Source: Desulfobacterales bacterium
GTDB taxonomy: Bacteria; Desulfobacterota; Desulfobacteria; Desulfobacterales; UBA2174_A
DNA: 31,036 bases
Direction of reading: 5' to 3'
Assembly: GCA_025454075.1 (NCBI GenBank)
Contig: JALOPD010000018.1
Location: forward strand, 1-31,036
A model generated the notes under the pieces. The model made no database searches and had not been told where the DNA came from. It saw only the letters and a list, made by a program, of their open reading frames with translations. A program made the position numbers and the translations under genes. Each line of letters begins with the position of its first letter. Positions within the stretch are counted from its first letter, which is position 1. This document shows, in pieces, positions 16,931 to 25,065 of this stretch.

Positions 16931-17920
16931 ATGGACATCACCCGCAGGGATTTTCTGAAATACTCGGGCGCGGCCGGAGGCGCCGCGCTGCTGGGATGGG
17001 ATGGAGGTCCGGCAATGGCTTCCGTAAAAAGCCGGGTGGCCTTCCTGAGAGCCGACGACCGCGCCGCTGCCGTAGCGCCGGTGGTCGATGCGCTCGGGGT
17101 GAACCCGGCCAAAAACAAGCACGTTCTGATCAAGCCCAACTTCAACACGGCGGACGTCTGCCCGGGCTCGACCCACAACGACACCCTGAAAGCGCTGGTC
17201 GAGAAACTCTGGGCCATGGGCGCCAGAAGCGTGAGCATCGGCGAGCGCAGCTATCCGCCGACACGGCAGGTGATGGAACAAAAGGGTGTTCTGCCGTTGC
17301 TCTCCGCACTGGACGTCAAGGTGATCGACTTCGACAATCTGGAGGCGAAGGACTGGGTCAAGGTCGATGCGAAAGGGTCCCACTGGAAAGACGGCTTCCG
17401 GGTGGCGCGGCCGGTCCTGGAAGCCGAATGCCTGGTTTCGACCTGCTGCCTTAAAACCCACCAGTACGGCGGGGTGTTCACCATGGCCCTGAAGCTGCAC
17501 GTGGGCGTGGTGCCGACCTCCCGCCACGGCTTCGACTACATGCGCGAGCTGCATTCCTCGCCCCACCAGCGCACGCTCATTGCCGAGATCAACGCCCCTT
17601 TCCGGACGCACCTCGTCGTGCTGGACGGGATCGACGCCTTCGTCGACGGCGGGCCCATGGACGGCAAGCGGGCCAAGGGCGATGTGTTTCTCGCTTCCGC
17701 CGACCGGGTGGCCATCGATGCGGTGGGGCTGGCCGTGCTCAAGCACCTGGGCAGCAACGAGCGCATCATGCAGAGCAAGATCTTCGAACAGGAGCAGCTC
17801 GCCCGCGCCGTCGAGCTCGGCATCGGTGCCGGCTCCCCCGCAGACATCGACCTGGTCGCCGCCAACACTGTGAGCCGCGAATACCGGGATGCGGTTGCCG
17901 TCATTCTATCGCGGGGATGA
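16931..17920 (+). CDS. DUF362 protein with Tat signal peptide
   Basis: 329 residues from the ATG at 16931, 16 nt after yvcK; an earlier in-frame ATG at 16880 lies within yvcK and would push the Tat motif inward. The N-terminus has the twin-arginine motif RRDFLK (residues 5-10) and a Gly/Ala-rich h-region. The body matches DUF362: VLIKPNFNTADVCPGSTHNDTL, STCCLKTHQYGG, LDGIDAFVDGGPM, and DRVAIDAVGLAVLKHLG near the end. DUF362 proteins are often exported and linked to redox metabolism; their reaction is not established. Two adjacent Cys (STCC) may bind a metal or cluster. No ferredoxin domain is fused, unlike many members. Likely the third gene of the aldehyde oxidoreductase unit. Confidence 0.87.
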   Translation: MDITRRDFLKYSGAAGGAALLGWDGGPAMASVKSRVAFLRADDRAAAVAPVVDALGVNPAKNKHVLIKPNFNTADVCPGSTHNDTLKALVEKLWAMGARSVSIGERSYPPTRQVMEQKGVLPLLSALDVKVIDFDNLEAKDWVKVDAKGSHWKDGFRVARPVLEAECLVSTCCLKTHQYGGVFTMALKLHVGVVPTSRHGFDYMRELHSSPHQRTLIAEINAPFRTHLVVLDGIDAFVDGGPMDGKRAKGDVFLASADRVAIDAVGLAVLKHLGSNERIMQSKIFEQEQLARAVELGIGAGSPADIDLVAANTVSREYRDAVAVILSRG

Positions 17921-17945
17921 TCGGCCGCTGAAAAGGGAGAAAACC

Positions 17946-18740
17946 ATGCGCATTGAGACCGCCACCATCACCACCAACTACGAGCTTTCCGGGCCCAAAA
18001 ACGCCCCCGTCGTGATGCTGAGCCATTCGCTCGGGTCCAACCTGCACATGTGGGACCCGCAAATGACCGCGCTGGAAGCGAAATATCAGGTTTTGCGCTA
18101 TGACACGCGCGGCCACGGCGCAAGCGACGCGCCCGTCGGCGCCTACACGCTTGACCAGCTGGTTTCCGATGCCGTCGCGCTCATGGATGCGCTGGGAATA
18201 AAAAAAGTGAACTTCGTCGGGCTTTCCATGGGCGGCATGATCGGACAGGGGTTGGCCCTGAAGCACGCCGATCGGGTGGTGCGGCTCGCCCTGTGCGACA
18301 CCTCCGCCTACATGCCGCCCGCGGCCCAGCCGATCGTGCAGGAGCGAATCGACACCGCCCGCAAAGAGGGGCTGGCCGCCCTGGTCGACGGGACGCTGGC
18401 GCGCTGGTTCACTCCCGCCTATCTGAAAAAGAAAGGCCCGGGGGTGGACATGATCCGCAACATCTTCCTCACCTCGCCCCTGGCGGGCTACATCGGGTGC
18501 ACCGAGGCGATTCGGCAGCTCAACTACATCGACGAGTTGGCCCGGATCAAAATCCCGACGCTCGTCATCGTCGGCGCCGATGACCCCGGCACCCCGGTGG
18601 CCGCTGCGCAGGCGATCCACGAACGCATCGCCGGTTCCCGCCTGCTGGTCATCCCATCGGCCTCGCACCTCTCCAACATCGAGCAGGCCGAGGTGTTCAA
18701 CAGAAACCTGGCCGGTTTCCTCGCGCCGGCCGGAAGCTGA
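17946..18740 (+). CDS. Alpha/beta hydrolase, 3-oxoadipate enol-lactonase-like
   Basis: 264 residues. I used the ATG at 17946 because AAGGGAGA lies just upstream; the longer frame from 17889 overlaps the DUF362 gene. The fold is clear: oxyanion segment SHSLGSNLHMWD, YDTRGHGASDAP, nucleophile Ser94 in GLSMGG, acid Asp212 or Asp213 in GADDPGTP, and His241 in SASHLSN. Sequence style resembles PcaD (3-oxoadipate enol-lactonase) and related esterases, but no other beta-ketoadipate genes are here, so the substrate is open. It lies 25 nt after DUF362 and may close the aldehyde oxidoreductase operon. Confidence 0.88.
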   Translation: MRIETATITTNYELSGPKNAPVVMLSHSLGSNLHMWDPQMTALEAKYQVLRYDTRGHGASDAPVGAYTLDQLVSDAVALMDALGIKKVNFVGLSMGGMIGQGLALKHADRVVRLALCDTSAYMPPAAQPIVQERIDTARKEGLAALVDGTLARWFTPAYLKKKGPGVDMIRNIFLTSPLAGYIGCTEAIRQLNYIDELARIKIPTLVIVGADDPGTPVAAAQAIHERIAGSRLLVIPSASHLSNIEQAEVFNRNLAGFLAPAGS

Positions 18741-18811
18741 AGGCCGAGTTCGTGGGCCCGTGCCGGCGCCGGTTCGCAGGGGCCGCAAAAGTGGTTCAGG
18801 AGAAAAACCGA

Positions 18812-19297
18812 GTGAAGAGTCCATGCAAGAGTGCCGCGGCGCTGAGTCTTCTGTGGACGGTCCTGGCGATGTGCAGCGGTTGCCAGGCGACCATGGCCCT
18901 GGGGGCGTTCGAATCGATCGGCAGCGCATCCCCGACGGCCCTGCACCACCTGGGCAGGGGTAAGATCGAAAGCTACTGGGCCGCTCGATTCGAGGATGTG
19001 GTCCAAGGCACCGAGGCCGGCGGCGAGGCGCTCTCGCTCACACTGATCGAAAAGCAGATCGGAAAAGACCAGGCGCTTTTCCGTTACAAAGACGACCGGG
19101 GCGATCCGATCACGCTTGCGATCGAGCGCCGCACCGCGACCATGTCCTCCATTCTGATCGATGTCGGGTTTGCCGGGTCCCCCGCATTTGCCAAGCTGTT
19201 CGCGCGCCAGGTGCTCTCGGAATTGATCGATGCCGGTGTTTTTTCCGACGACGCGGAGGAGGAGATCGACGAGGGCAAAGGTTACAAAAACCTCTGA
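18812..19297 (+). CDS. Small DUF3568-like lipoprotein
   Basis: 161 residues from a GTG at 18812, chosen because CAGGAGA lies 8 nt upstream and because it puts a lipoprotein signal at the N-terminus (AALSLLWTVLAMCSGC, lipid-modified Cys predicted in CSGCQ). The mature part reads GKIESYWAARFEDV, then alternating strands with ALSLTLIEKQI, RYKDDRGDPITLAIERRT and SILIDVGFAGSPAFAKLFARQVL, which resembles the DUF3568 type of small periplasmic lipoproteins. No enzyme motif is visible. Its end overlaps the end of the convergent flavoprotein gene by 16 nt. An earlier start at 18752 gives no signal peptide. Confidence 0.72.
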   Translation: MKSPCKSAAALSLLWTVLAMCSGCQATMALGAFESIGSASPTALHHLGRGKIESYWAARFEDVVQGTEAGGEALSLTLIEKQIGKDQALFRYKDDRGDPITLAIERRTATMSSILIDVGFAGSPAFAKLFARQVLSELIDAGVFSDDAEEEIDEGKGYKNL

Positions 19298-20490
19298 TTC
19301 GAGAAGCCCATCGCCGATGAGTGCGCCGGGTCTCCGGGAAGCGTTTTAACCCTTCGGAACCACCGGAAGGTGCGTTGCCCCTGGATCGTCTCTTCGCAGA
19401 CTTTCGGCATGAGCCGCAGCAGCACAGTGAGGACCGGGTAATAGAGGCTCGTAGGAAGGGCGAAGATGATCTGCCGGCCGGCGTGCGCATAGCGCAATTC
19501 GGGGTGGATGACCCGGCGAAGGCCGTCGCGATAGAGGCCCGCGGCCGACTCGGGTTTCGAGCGGCTCTCGATCACCGCCTGCGCAGCCAATTGGCCGCTG
19601 CGGTGCGCGTAGTAGATTCCTTCGCCCAGAAAGGGATCGGCCACGCCCGCCGCGTCCCCCGCCAGCAGGACGTTCGCATTCCCGGGAGTGTCGAGGTAGT
19701 TGCCGTACGGAATGGCGTGGGCCCGGATGGGAAGGGCGTTCGTGTCGGCGAGATCATGATACGCGAGAAAATTTCGAAACCCCGCTCGGATGCGGCGGCC
19801 GGCTTTTGCCTTCAAGGCAACGATCCCGAGGATCTGCCCCCCCCTGGCGGGGAACGACCAGGCATATCCCCACGGTATATATCCGTAATAAATCGAGGGG
19901 TGGTCGGGCAACGCGCCCGGTTGCCGCGGGACGACGCATTCCAGCGCTGCGGCAAGGCCGGGGTGGCGGGGTTCGGCGATCTTGCGCGCGTGAAGCAGGG
20001 TGCGGCGTACGCGGCTGTGGACGCCGTCCGCCCCGATGATGAACCGGCCCGTCCATTTTTCGCCGTTTTGAGTGGCCACCTCGCATCGTGCGAGATCGAC
20101 CGAGGCAACGGCTTTACCTGAATGGAAATCGGCGCCGGCGGAAATGGCGCGCTGAAGCAGGAAGTGATCGTACGCCTCGCGGTCCACCAGATGAAACGGA
20201 TGGTCGAGCGTCCGGAGGACCTCACGCCGGCAGCGGTCGCAAACAGCGTATTCCCGGGTAGCGTGCCGGAGGACATCGTTCTCGGCGAGGGTACGAGGGG
20301 TTATCTGGAAAACGGTTTCAAGAAGCCGGATGGTTTTCCACGTCAGCAGGCCGCCGCAAAGCTTGGGCCGAGGGAAATCCCGGCGGTCCAGCAAGGCCAC
20401 TTTTAGCCTGCAGGAAGCCAGGAGGAACGCTGCGGTCGAGCCGGCCGGGCCGGCGCCGACAATCAAGGCATCATAGGTCGCCTTTCCCAT
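19282..20490 (-). CDS. Geranylgeranyl reductase-family FAD-dependent oxidoreductase
   Basis: 402 residues from the ATG at 20490. The N-terminus has the FAD-binding motif GAGPAGSTAA, then RPKLCGGLL (the Cys-Gly-Gly typical of the family), IIGADGVHSRVRR and LLAGDAAGVADPFLGEGIYYA, the second FAD motif. Members reduce isoprenoid double bonds (geranylgeranyl lipids, menaquinone side chain) or related substrates; which one cannot be told here. No ribosome site precedes the ATG, but a promoter at 20498-20526 places transcription start at about the ATG, so the mRNA is probably leaderless. The gene is divergent from the YkgJ-like gene. Confidence 0.88.
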   Translation of the reverse strand: MGKATYDALIVGAGPAGSTAAFLLASCRLKVALLDRRDFPRPKLCGGLLTWKTIRLLETVFQITPRTLAENDVLRHATREYAVCDRCRREVLRTLDHPFHLVDREAYDHFLLQRAISAGADFHSGKAVASVDLARCEVATQNGEKWTGRFIIGADGVHSRVRRTLLHARKIAEPRHPGLAAALECVVPRQPGALPDHPSIYYGYIPWGYAWSFPARGGQILGIVALKAKAGRRIRAGFRNFLAYHDLADTNALPIRAHAIPYGNYLDTPGNANVLLAGDAAGVADPFLGEGIYYAHRSGQLAAQAVIESRSKPESAAGLYRDGLRRVIHPELRYAHAGRQIIFALPTSLYYPVLTVLLRLMPKVCEETIQGQRTFRWFRRVKTLPGDPAHSSAMGFSNQRFL

Positions 20491-20497
20491 GGGACGT

Positions 20498-20526
20498 GTG
20501 ATAAATAAAGGCGCCCGGCCTGTCAA
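20498..20526 (-). promoter_or_regulatory. Promoter giving a leaderless flavoprotein mRNA
   Basis: On the minus strand, a perfect TTGACA (20526-20521), 17-nt spacer and TATCAC (20503-20498). The -10 ends 7 nt before the ATG at 20490, so transcription should begin at or next to the start codon. This fits the absence of a ribosome site. Confidence 0.6.
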
Positions 20527-20546
20527 TTCTTTAAACGGTTCGGCAC

Positions 20547-21155
20547 ATGAGCGACTACCAGTTCGAACAGCTTGAGGCCCTTTCGCTGGTGCGGCTGCAC
20601 CTCAAGGCGCTTTCGCGCGCGGAAAAAGAGAGGCTGCAAGCGCTCATCGCGGACTATCTCGAATTTCGCCGAGAGGTGGACCGCTTCCTGGACGCTAACT
20701 TCGGCCGCGTGTGCGATCGGGCCTGCTACCAGAGCCGGCTCAGTGCCTGCTGCTCGCGGGAGGGCATCATCACCTTTTTCGCCGACGTGGTGATCAACCT
20801 GCTCCGGTCCGAGGAATCCGACGTCGAGGCGCTGGTCAAAGTGCTGAACGCCGAGAGCGCCGGGTTCAAGTGCGTCTATCTCGGGCCGGCCGGCTGCCTC
20901 TGGCGGGTCAAGCCGATCGTCTGCCAGATGTTCCTGTGCGAGCCGGCCCAGGCCAGGGTTTTCAGCGAACACCCGGAGGCCGAGGCCGAGTGGCGCGACC
21001 TCGAGCGCCGGCGCAAGCAGTTCACCTGGCCGGACCGGCCCGTTCTGTTCGATGCGATAGAAAGGTATTTCATCGCCGCCGGCTGCGCCTCGCCCCTCAT
21101 GTACCTGCATCAAAGCCCGGGGCTCTTGCGCGTCAAGCGCAAGGCCGGGATTTAG
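20547..21155 (+). CDS. Cys-rich YkgJ-like (zinc/iron-chelating type) protein
   Basis: 202 residues, ATG at 20547 without a clear ribosome site. Eight Cys fall in two groups: Cys56, Cys60, Cys68 and Cys69 (CDRACYQSRLSACCS), and Cys109, Cys117, Cys126 and Cys131 (FKCVYLGPAGCLWRVKPIVC). The second group matches the YkgJ pattern in which a Cys precedes a [V/I]-[F/Y]-L stretch, then C-x-[I/W]-Y/R...RP...C, and the CC of the first group matches its other end. YkgJ proteins are thought to bind Zn or an Fe-S cluster; their function is unknown. The N-terminus is a charged helix. Divergent from the flavoprotein gene. Confidence 0.6.
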   Translation: MSDYQFEQLEALSLVRLHLKALSRAEKERLQALIADYLEFRREVDRFLDANFGRVCDRACYQSRLSACCSREGIITFFADVVINLLRSEESDVEALVKVLNAESAGFKCVYLGPAGCLWRVKPIVCQMFLCEPAQARVFSEHPEAEAEWRDLERRRKQFTWPDRPVLFDAIERYFIAAGCASPLMYLHQSPGLLRVKRKAGI

Positions 21156-21471
21156 GGCGATGGGTATTTGGTTGTCTGGGTGTTTTGTGTTTCTGCAGCG
21201 GCATACTGGGTTTCAACTCCCACACGCTCGCCAACCTGCCGTGGCGAAGCCTTTCAGGCGGCCGCCCTCATCCTGAGCCGCTTACCGCCTCCATTCATGC
21301 GCAGAGTCTCCTTCAAACCCTGACGAACCGCCACAACCTCGCCGCATGGCATCTTCGGTTTCCCCACACCGTCGACCCCACGACAGATTTAAAAAAAGAA
21401 AAAAATTAAACCAAAAAAAAATACATAAATAAAGCTTGCTATATATAAAAAAACTTTGTAAGCTTTAAAGC
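21156..21471. other. 316-nt gap with a sharp AT-rich end
   Basis: The first 220 nt show no convincing frame, RNA gene or terminator. From about 21380 the composition changes to nearly pure A/T (poly-A tracts) before the ribbon-helix-helix gene, including the inverted repeat at 21431-21466. A promoter is likely in that AT-rich part, but I cannot place boxes with confidence. Confidence 0.6.
21431..21466. promoter_or_regulatory. Inverted repeat upstream of the RHH gene; likely operator
   Basis: AAAGCTT at 21431-21437 and AAGCTTT at 21460-21466 are exact complements, separated by 22 nt containing TATATATAA (possible -10) and an A-run. The right arm ends 5 nt before the start codon. The layout fits autoregulation by the ribbon-helix-helix protein encoded next to it, as is common in this fold class. 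Confidence 0.5.
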
Positions 21472-21678
21472 ATGGGCCAGAAGAAGACCTTTTCCACGCG
21501 CATCGACGATGACCTGTTGAAGGAGCTCAAGCATCTGTCCGTTGACACGGACAAGTCTCTGGGAGAACTGCTGGAGGAGGCCATCGCGGAGTTGATCCGG
21601 AAGTACTCCAAACCCAAAAAGTCGAGCAGGAGGGTGAGAGATGCGAGCCAAGAAAATGAGAGTCTACGAGGATTTTGA
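21472..21678 (+). CDS. Ribbon-helix-helix DNA-binding protein
   Basis: 68 residues. KKTFSTRIDDDLLKELKHLSVDTDKSLGELLEEAIAELIRK has the RHH pattern: a short strand (TFSTRI) followed by two helices joined by a DKSLGE turn, and the tail is basic. Such proteins bind DNA as dimers and are often antitoxins or plasmid-type repressors. No ribosome site is visible; the start is the only ATG that keeps the RHH strand. Its 3' end overlaps the zinc-ribbon gene by 38 nt. The AT-rich upstream region differs from the rest of the window, consistent with transfer, though composition alone does not prove it. Confidence 0.8.
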   Translation: MGQKKTFSTRIDDDLLKELKHLSVDTDKSLGELLEEAIAELIRKYSKPKKSSRRVRDASQENESLRGF

Positions 21679-21892
21679 CGAAGGGGATGAGGAGCCCTTG
21701 TTTCAGTGCGGAGACGGCATCACCATGGAGTGCGTGTGCCCGAAATGCGGCATCACCCACCGCATGAAAATCCTGTGGGCCGGCCGCGGCAAACCCAAAA
21801 AATTCTGCCAGGCCTGCAAAATGTACATCGCCACCCTGGAAACCGTGGAGCTTCCCTGCATCCCGGTGTCGGTGAACCGGGTGGTGGGATGA
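21641..21892 (+). CDS. Small zinc-ribbon protein overlapping the RHH gene
   Basis: 83 residues with a strong ribosome site (AGGAGGGTGAGAG) directly before the ATG at 21641, inside the RHH gene but in another frame. Two knuckles are visible, Cys33-Cys36 (CPKCG) and Cys56-Cys59 (CQAC), a treble-clef or zinc-ribbon arrangement; the acidic N-terminus (YEDFDEGDEEP) precedes it. No toxin, nuclease or transferase motif is seen, so this is not a recognised toxin. Coupling to the RHH protein suggests a joint role. Length and start are secure; function is unknown. Confidence 0.75.
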   Translation: MRAKKMRVYEDFDEGDEEPLFQCGDGITMECVCPKCGITHRMKILWAGRGKPKKFCQACKMYIATLETVELPCIPVSVNRVVG

Positions 21893-21920
21893 ACCGACGT
21901 CCGCCTCGCCGGCTTCGTGC

Positions 21921-23300
21921 CTAACATTTACGATGGACGGCGATCATGGTGATGTCGTCCGATTGAGGGGCGTGCCGGGTGTGAGTGAACAGGTCGGCCT
22001 TGACCCGGTCGATCAGCTCCGGCGCGGAGGAAGCCGGCCTCTCCAGAAGCGCAAAGAAACGTTCCCTGCTGTAAAGGGCCTCATCCGGGGACATGGCCTC
22101 CGTAACCCCGTCCGTGTAGCCGAACAACACCTCACCCGGCTCAATCCGTGCGACGGCACTTCGGTACCTGGATTCCGAATCAATTCCCACCGAAGAGCCC
22201 GTAGCGCCCAAAAACGTCCGCACCCCCGATTTCCCGATGATCACCAGCGGCAAATGCCCGGCATTGACGTAGGCCAGCAGCCCGGTCCGCGGGTTGATGA
22301 TCCCCAGGCAGAGCGTTGCAAACATCCCCTGGTCGCCGTGTTCCTTGGCGATGTACTCGTTGGTCGATGTGACCGCCCCCAGCGCGGTTTCGACCTCCAC
22401 ATCCACTTCTGCCGCGGCCGGCCGGCCGCCGGATGAAATGGACACCCCGCTCAGGCTGATCTTGCCGGTAAAGACGCGCAGCAGGCTGCGGATGAGCGCC
22501 ATGAAGAGGGCCGAGCCGACCCCCTTGTCGCAGACGTCCCCGATGACGACGGCCAGGCAGCCGTTCGGCAGCACGAAGCCGTCGTAGAAGTCTCCGGCGA
22601 CCTGGCGCGCCGGGTGAAAGCAGGCCGCAAGCTCCCAGCCCGGCAGCCGCGGGAGTTCGCGGGGCAGGAATTCCTTCTGGATCTGCCGGCCTTTTTCGAG
22701 CTCTGCATCCAGGGCCCGCGAATATTGGTCGAGCTTGGAATAAAGCTTGGCGCTCTCGAGGGCCAAGCCGAGCTGGCCGGCGGTCACCTCCATCACGCCC
22801 ACCGTGCCCTGGTGGAAGATCCCGGGCTGCGGGTGCAGCAGCGTCAGGATTCCCAGCATTTCATCGCCGCGGATGATCGGCACCCCCATGGCGGAGCGTA
22901 CGGCATAGGGCTGGTCGGGCAGGTTGAGCCAGCGGTCGTCCTTTGCGGTGTCGGCGATCAGCCCGATGCGGCGGTGGCGCATCACCCATCCGGCGAGGCC
23001 GTCCTTCAGAACGGTGCCTGTCAGATCCAGGCACTCCTTCGCCTGCCGGGGCCCGCGGGTCAGGATGCAGTCCCGGACCACCCCGTCGGGGTCCAGCAGG
23101 AAAAGGCTGCCGGTCTCGGCCTTGGTCAGCTCCGCGGTGAGGTCGAGGGTTTTCTGAAGAATGGCGGCCAGCATCGGCTCCTTGGCGGAGGACTTCGCCA
23201 GCGACACGAAATCCTGCAGCAGCCGGCTCTGGGCCAGCAGGGCCGTCTTCTTTCTCCTCAGGCGGTCGACTTTTGCTTTCAGCTCAGCGGTGCGGTCCAT
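21921..23300 (-). CDS. GAF-domain SpoIIE/RsbU-type serine phosphatase
   Basis: 459 residues from the ATG at 23300; a longer in-frame start 24 codons upstream has no ribosome site. A basic helical N-terminus (about 1-45, a coiled-coil) leads to a GAF domain (about 45-195, with TLDLTAELTKAETGSLFLLD and MGVPIIRGDEMLGILTL), a short coiled-coil (KLDQYSRALDAELEKGRQIQ), then a PP2C-type domain with GDFYDG, IGDVCDKG, GYTDGVTEA and SDDIT, the acidic metal ligands of the SpoIIE/RsbU family. Such proteins dephosphorylate STAS anti-sigma antagonists in partner-switching signalling, or act on other phospho-Ser targets. It lies 115 nt downstream of the broken cyclase copy on the same strand. No STAS or anti-sigma gene is visible here. 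Confidence 0.9.
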   Translation of the reverse strand: MDRTAELKAKVDRLRRKKTALLAQSRLLQDFVSLAKSSAKEPMLAAILQKTLDLTAELTKAETGSLFLLDPDGVVRDCILTRGPRQAKECLDLTGTVLKDGLAGWVMRHRRIGLIADTAKDDRWLNLPDQPYAVRSAMGVPIIRGDEMLGILTLLHPQPGIFHQGTVGVMEVTAGQLGLALESAKLYSKLDQYSRALDAELEKGRQIQKEFLPRELPRLPGWELAACFHPARQVAGDFYDGFVLPNGCLAVVIGDVCDKGVGSALFMALIRSLLRVFTGKISLSGVSISSGGRPAAAEVDVEVETALGAVTSTNEYIAKEHGDQGMFATLCLGIINPRTGLLAYVNAGHLPLVIIGKSGVRTFLGATGSSVGIDSESRYRSAVARIEPGEVLFGYTDGVTEAMSPDEALYSRERFFALLERPASSAPELIDRVKADLFTHTRHAPQSDDITMIAVHRKC

Positions 23301-23415
23301 GTCGAAAGCTTTCCGGCATCGGGTGGTTTCAGCCCATCCATTGCATGACGGCGGGCGCCTGACGGCAGGCAAAACCCTTCGGCTGAATGGCTGCGGCGGG
23401 CGGGGCTGAACCGGC

Positions 23416-25033
23416 TTACTTCAAACCTGCACGACGAAGGGCATCGAAAACCCTCTTCCGGTAGACATCATCCTGTACGGCGGACATTTTTTCTTCAACC
23501 GCCACGGAAAATTTCGGGTTGACCCGCATCACGTTTTCGGCGGCCCAGAGCGCCTTTTCATGACGGCCGGACAATTCATAGGCTGCGTATAAAATTGCAT
23601 TGTCCCAATCCTTTTTCAGCAGGCTGATCATGCTCAACAACGGATATGGAGGGGGCTGACCGGGGGTCAGAGCTATGCATTTGTTGGCCGCCTTTTCGGC
23701 TTCCTCAAGGGAGTTCTCCGGTGATTTGGCAATGCGAAACCACACTTCGTCCGCATGGACGAATCCCAGCATCCTGTAGGCGGCCCCGAAACCGGGGTCG
23801 AGCTTTATCGACTCCTCATACAGTTGGCGCGCCGCTGAAAGGTCTTGCGGGTTGCGCCGCTGATGGTGGTATAACCCCCTGATGTAATGCTCATACGCCT
23901 TGAGGTTGTTGGGCCTCGAGAATTTCAAGCTCCCCGCGGCGCCGACGCTGAATTTGACATTCAAAAATGCCATCACTTCCATCGTTATCGCGTCTTGAAG
24001 GGCGAAAAGATCTTCGAATTTGTGATCAAAGTGGTCGGCCCATATGTGGTTTCCGGAGATCCCATCGATCAGTTGGACGTTGATGCGCATCCGGTCGCCA
24101 TCGCGCTGCACGCTGCCCTCGAGCAAATAGCGCACCCCCAGCTGCTCGGCGATTTGCCGAGCCGTCATGGATTTTCCCTTGTAGGCGAAGCTGGAGGTGC
24201 GGGCGGTGACGTAAATATCCGGTGACTGCGACAAACCCGTGATGAGCTGCTCGGCCATGCCGTCGCTGAAATACTCCTGCTTGGGGTCCTCGCTCAGATT
24301 CACAAACGGGAGGACCGCGATCGACGGTTGCTCGGGCAGCGGCAGCGCCATCTTTGAAGGGTCGGCCTTCTCCACGACCGGCGACCGCGATCGACGGTTG
24401 CTCGGGCAGCGGCAGCGCCATCTTTGAAGGGTCGGCCTTCTCCACGACCGGCGGGGGAGGGCCCGGCGGCTTCAGAAAAACCTGCCAGAGCCCAACCCCG
24501 ACCGCCGCCAGCAGAACGACGGCCAGCGCCAACCTCCGCCCTGAACCCCGGCCCCTGAACCCCGGCCCCTTCTTCCGGGTCACCCTCGGCTCCAGCACCA
24601 CCCGGTAGGCCCCCACCGGCTTGGCGATGTTCTTGACCGTCTGATCGCCCAGGAACTCGTAGCCCAGCGGCAGCTTGCTCTCGATGTGGTCGAAGGCGGT
24701 CTTGGAGACGCAGATGCCGCCGGGGTCGGCCAGGGACTCCAGCCGGGCGGCGATGTTCACCCCGTCGCCGTATATCCGGTCGCCCTCCTCGATCACGTCC
24801 CCGAGGTTGACCCCGATGCGGAACCGCATGCGGCGGTCCTCGGGAAGCTCGGCGTTGCGGGCCTGAAGCTCCTTCTGCACCGCCACGGCGCACTGCACGG
24901 CGTCCACCACGCTGGCGAACTCGGCCAGCAGGTTGTCCCCGGGCGAGTCCACCACCCGGCCGCGGTGCTGTTTGATGAGGTCGGAGAAAACTTGCTTGTG
25001 GGATTCGAGGGTTGAGACCGTGCCGCCTCCCAA
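23416..25033 (-). pseudogene. Broken cyclase/TolB-like/TPR paralogue (copy 1)
   Basis: This is the same domain order as the intact copies, but damaged twice. First, the start codon and about 31 codons of the catalytic domain, including the metal-binding Asp of ILSADVAGYS, are gone; GGGAGGCGGC runs straight into the ACGGTC that follows them in copy 2. Second, a 70-bp tandem duplication (24313-24452) shifts the frame, so the cyclase-plus-membrane part (HRGRVVDSPGDN, then a helix near LALAVVLLAAVGV) and the TolB-like/TPR part (IAVLPFVNLSEDPKQEY onward, ending AGLK) are in different frames. Both halves repeat the same linker peptide. The TPR part after 23416-24300 is otherwise intact. A GTG at 24375 could let the C-terminal half be made alone, but has no ribosome site that I see. 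Confidence 0.85.
24313..24452. repeat. 70-bp perfect tandem duplication
   Basis: The unit 24313-24382 is repeated exactly at 24383-24452. It encodes the linker between the membrane helix and the TolB-like domain. 70 is not a multiple of 3, so the duplication causes the frameshift in copy 1. Removing one unit restores a single frame. It may be a real slippage event or an assembly error. Confidence 0.97.
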
Positions 25034-25065
25034 TCGTGGAAGGTTTTACTAAGTTCGGGTGCAGT

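Noticed and set aside
21156..21380. A possible RNA gene in the gap before the RHH gene
   Set aside because: No tRNA-like arms, no strong hairpin with T-run and no conserved motif that I can recognise.
24026..24312. C-terminal tail of the frameshifted half of cyclase copy 1 as a real novel domain
   Set aside because: It is the TolB-like region read in the wrong frame after the 70-bp duplication.
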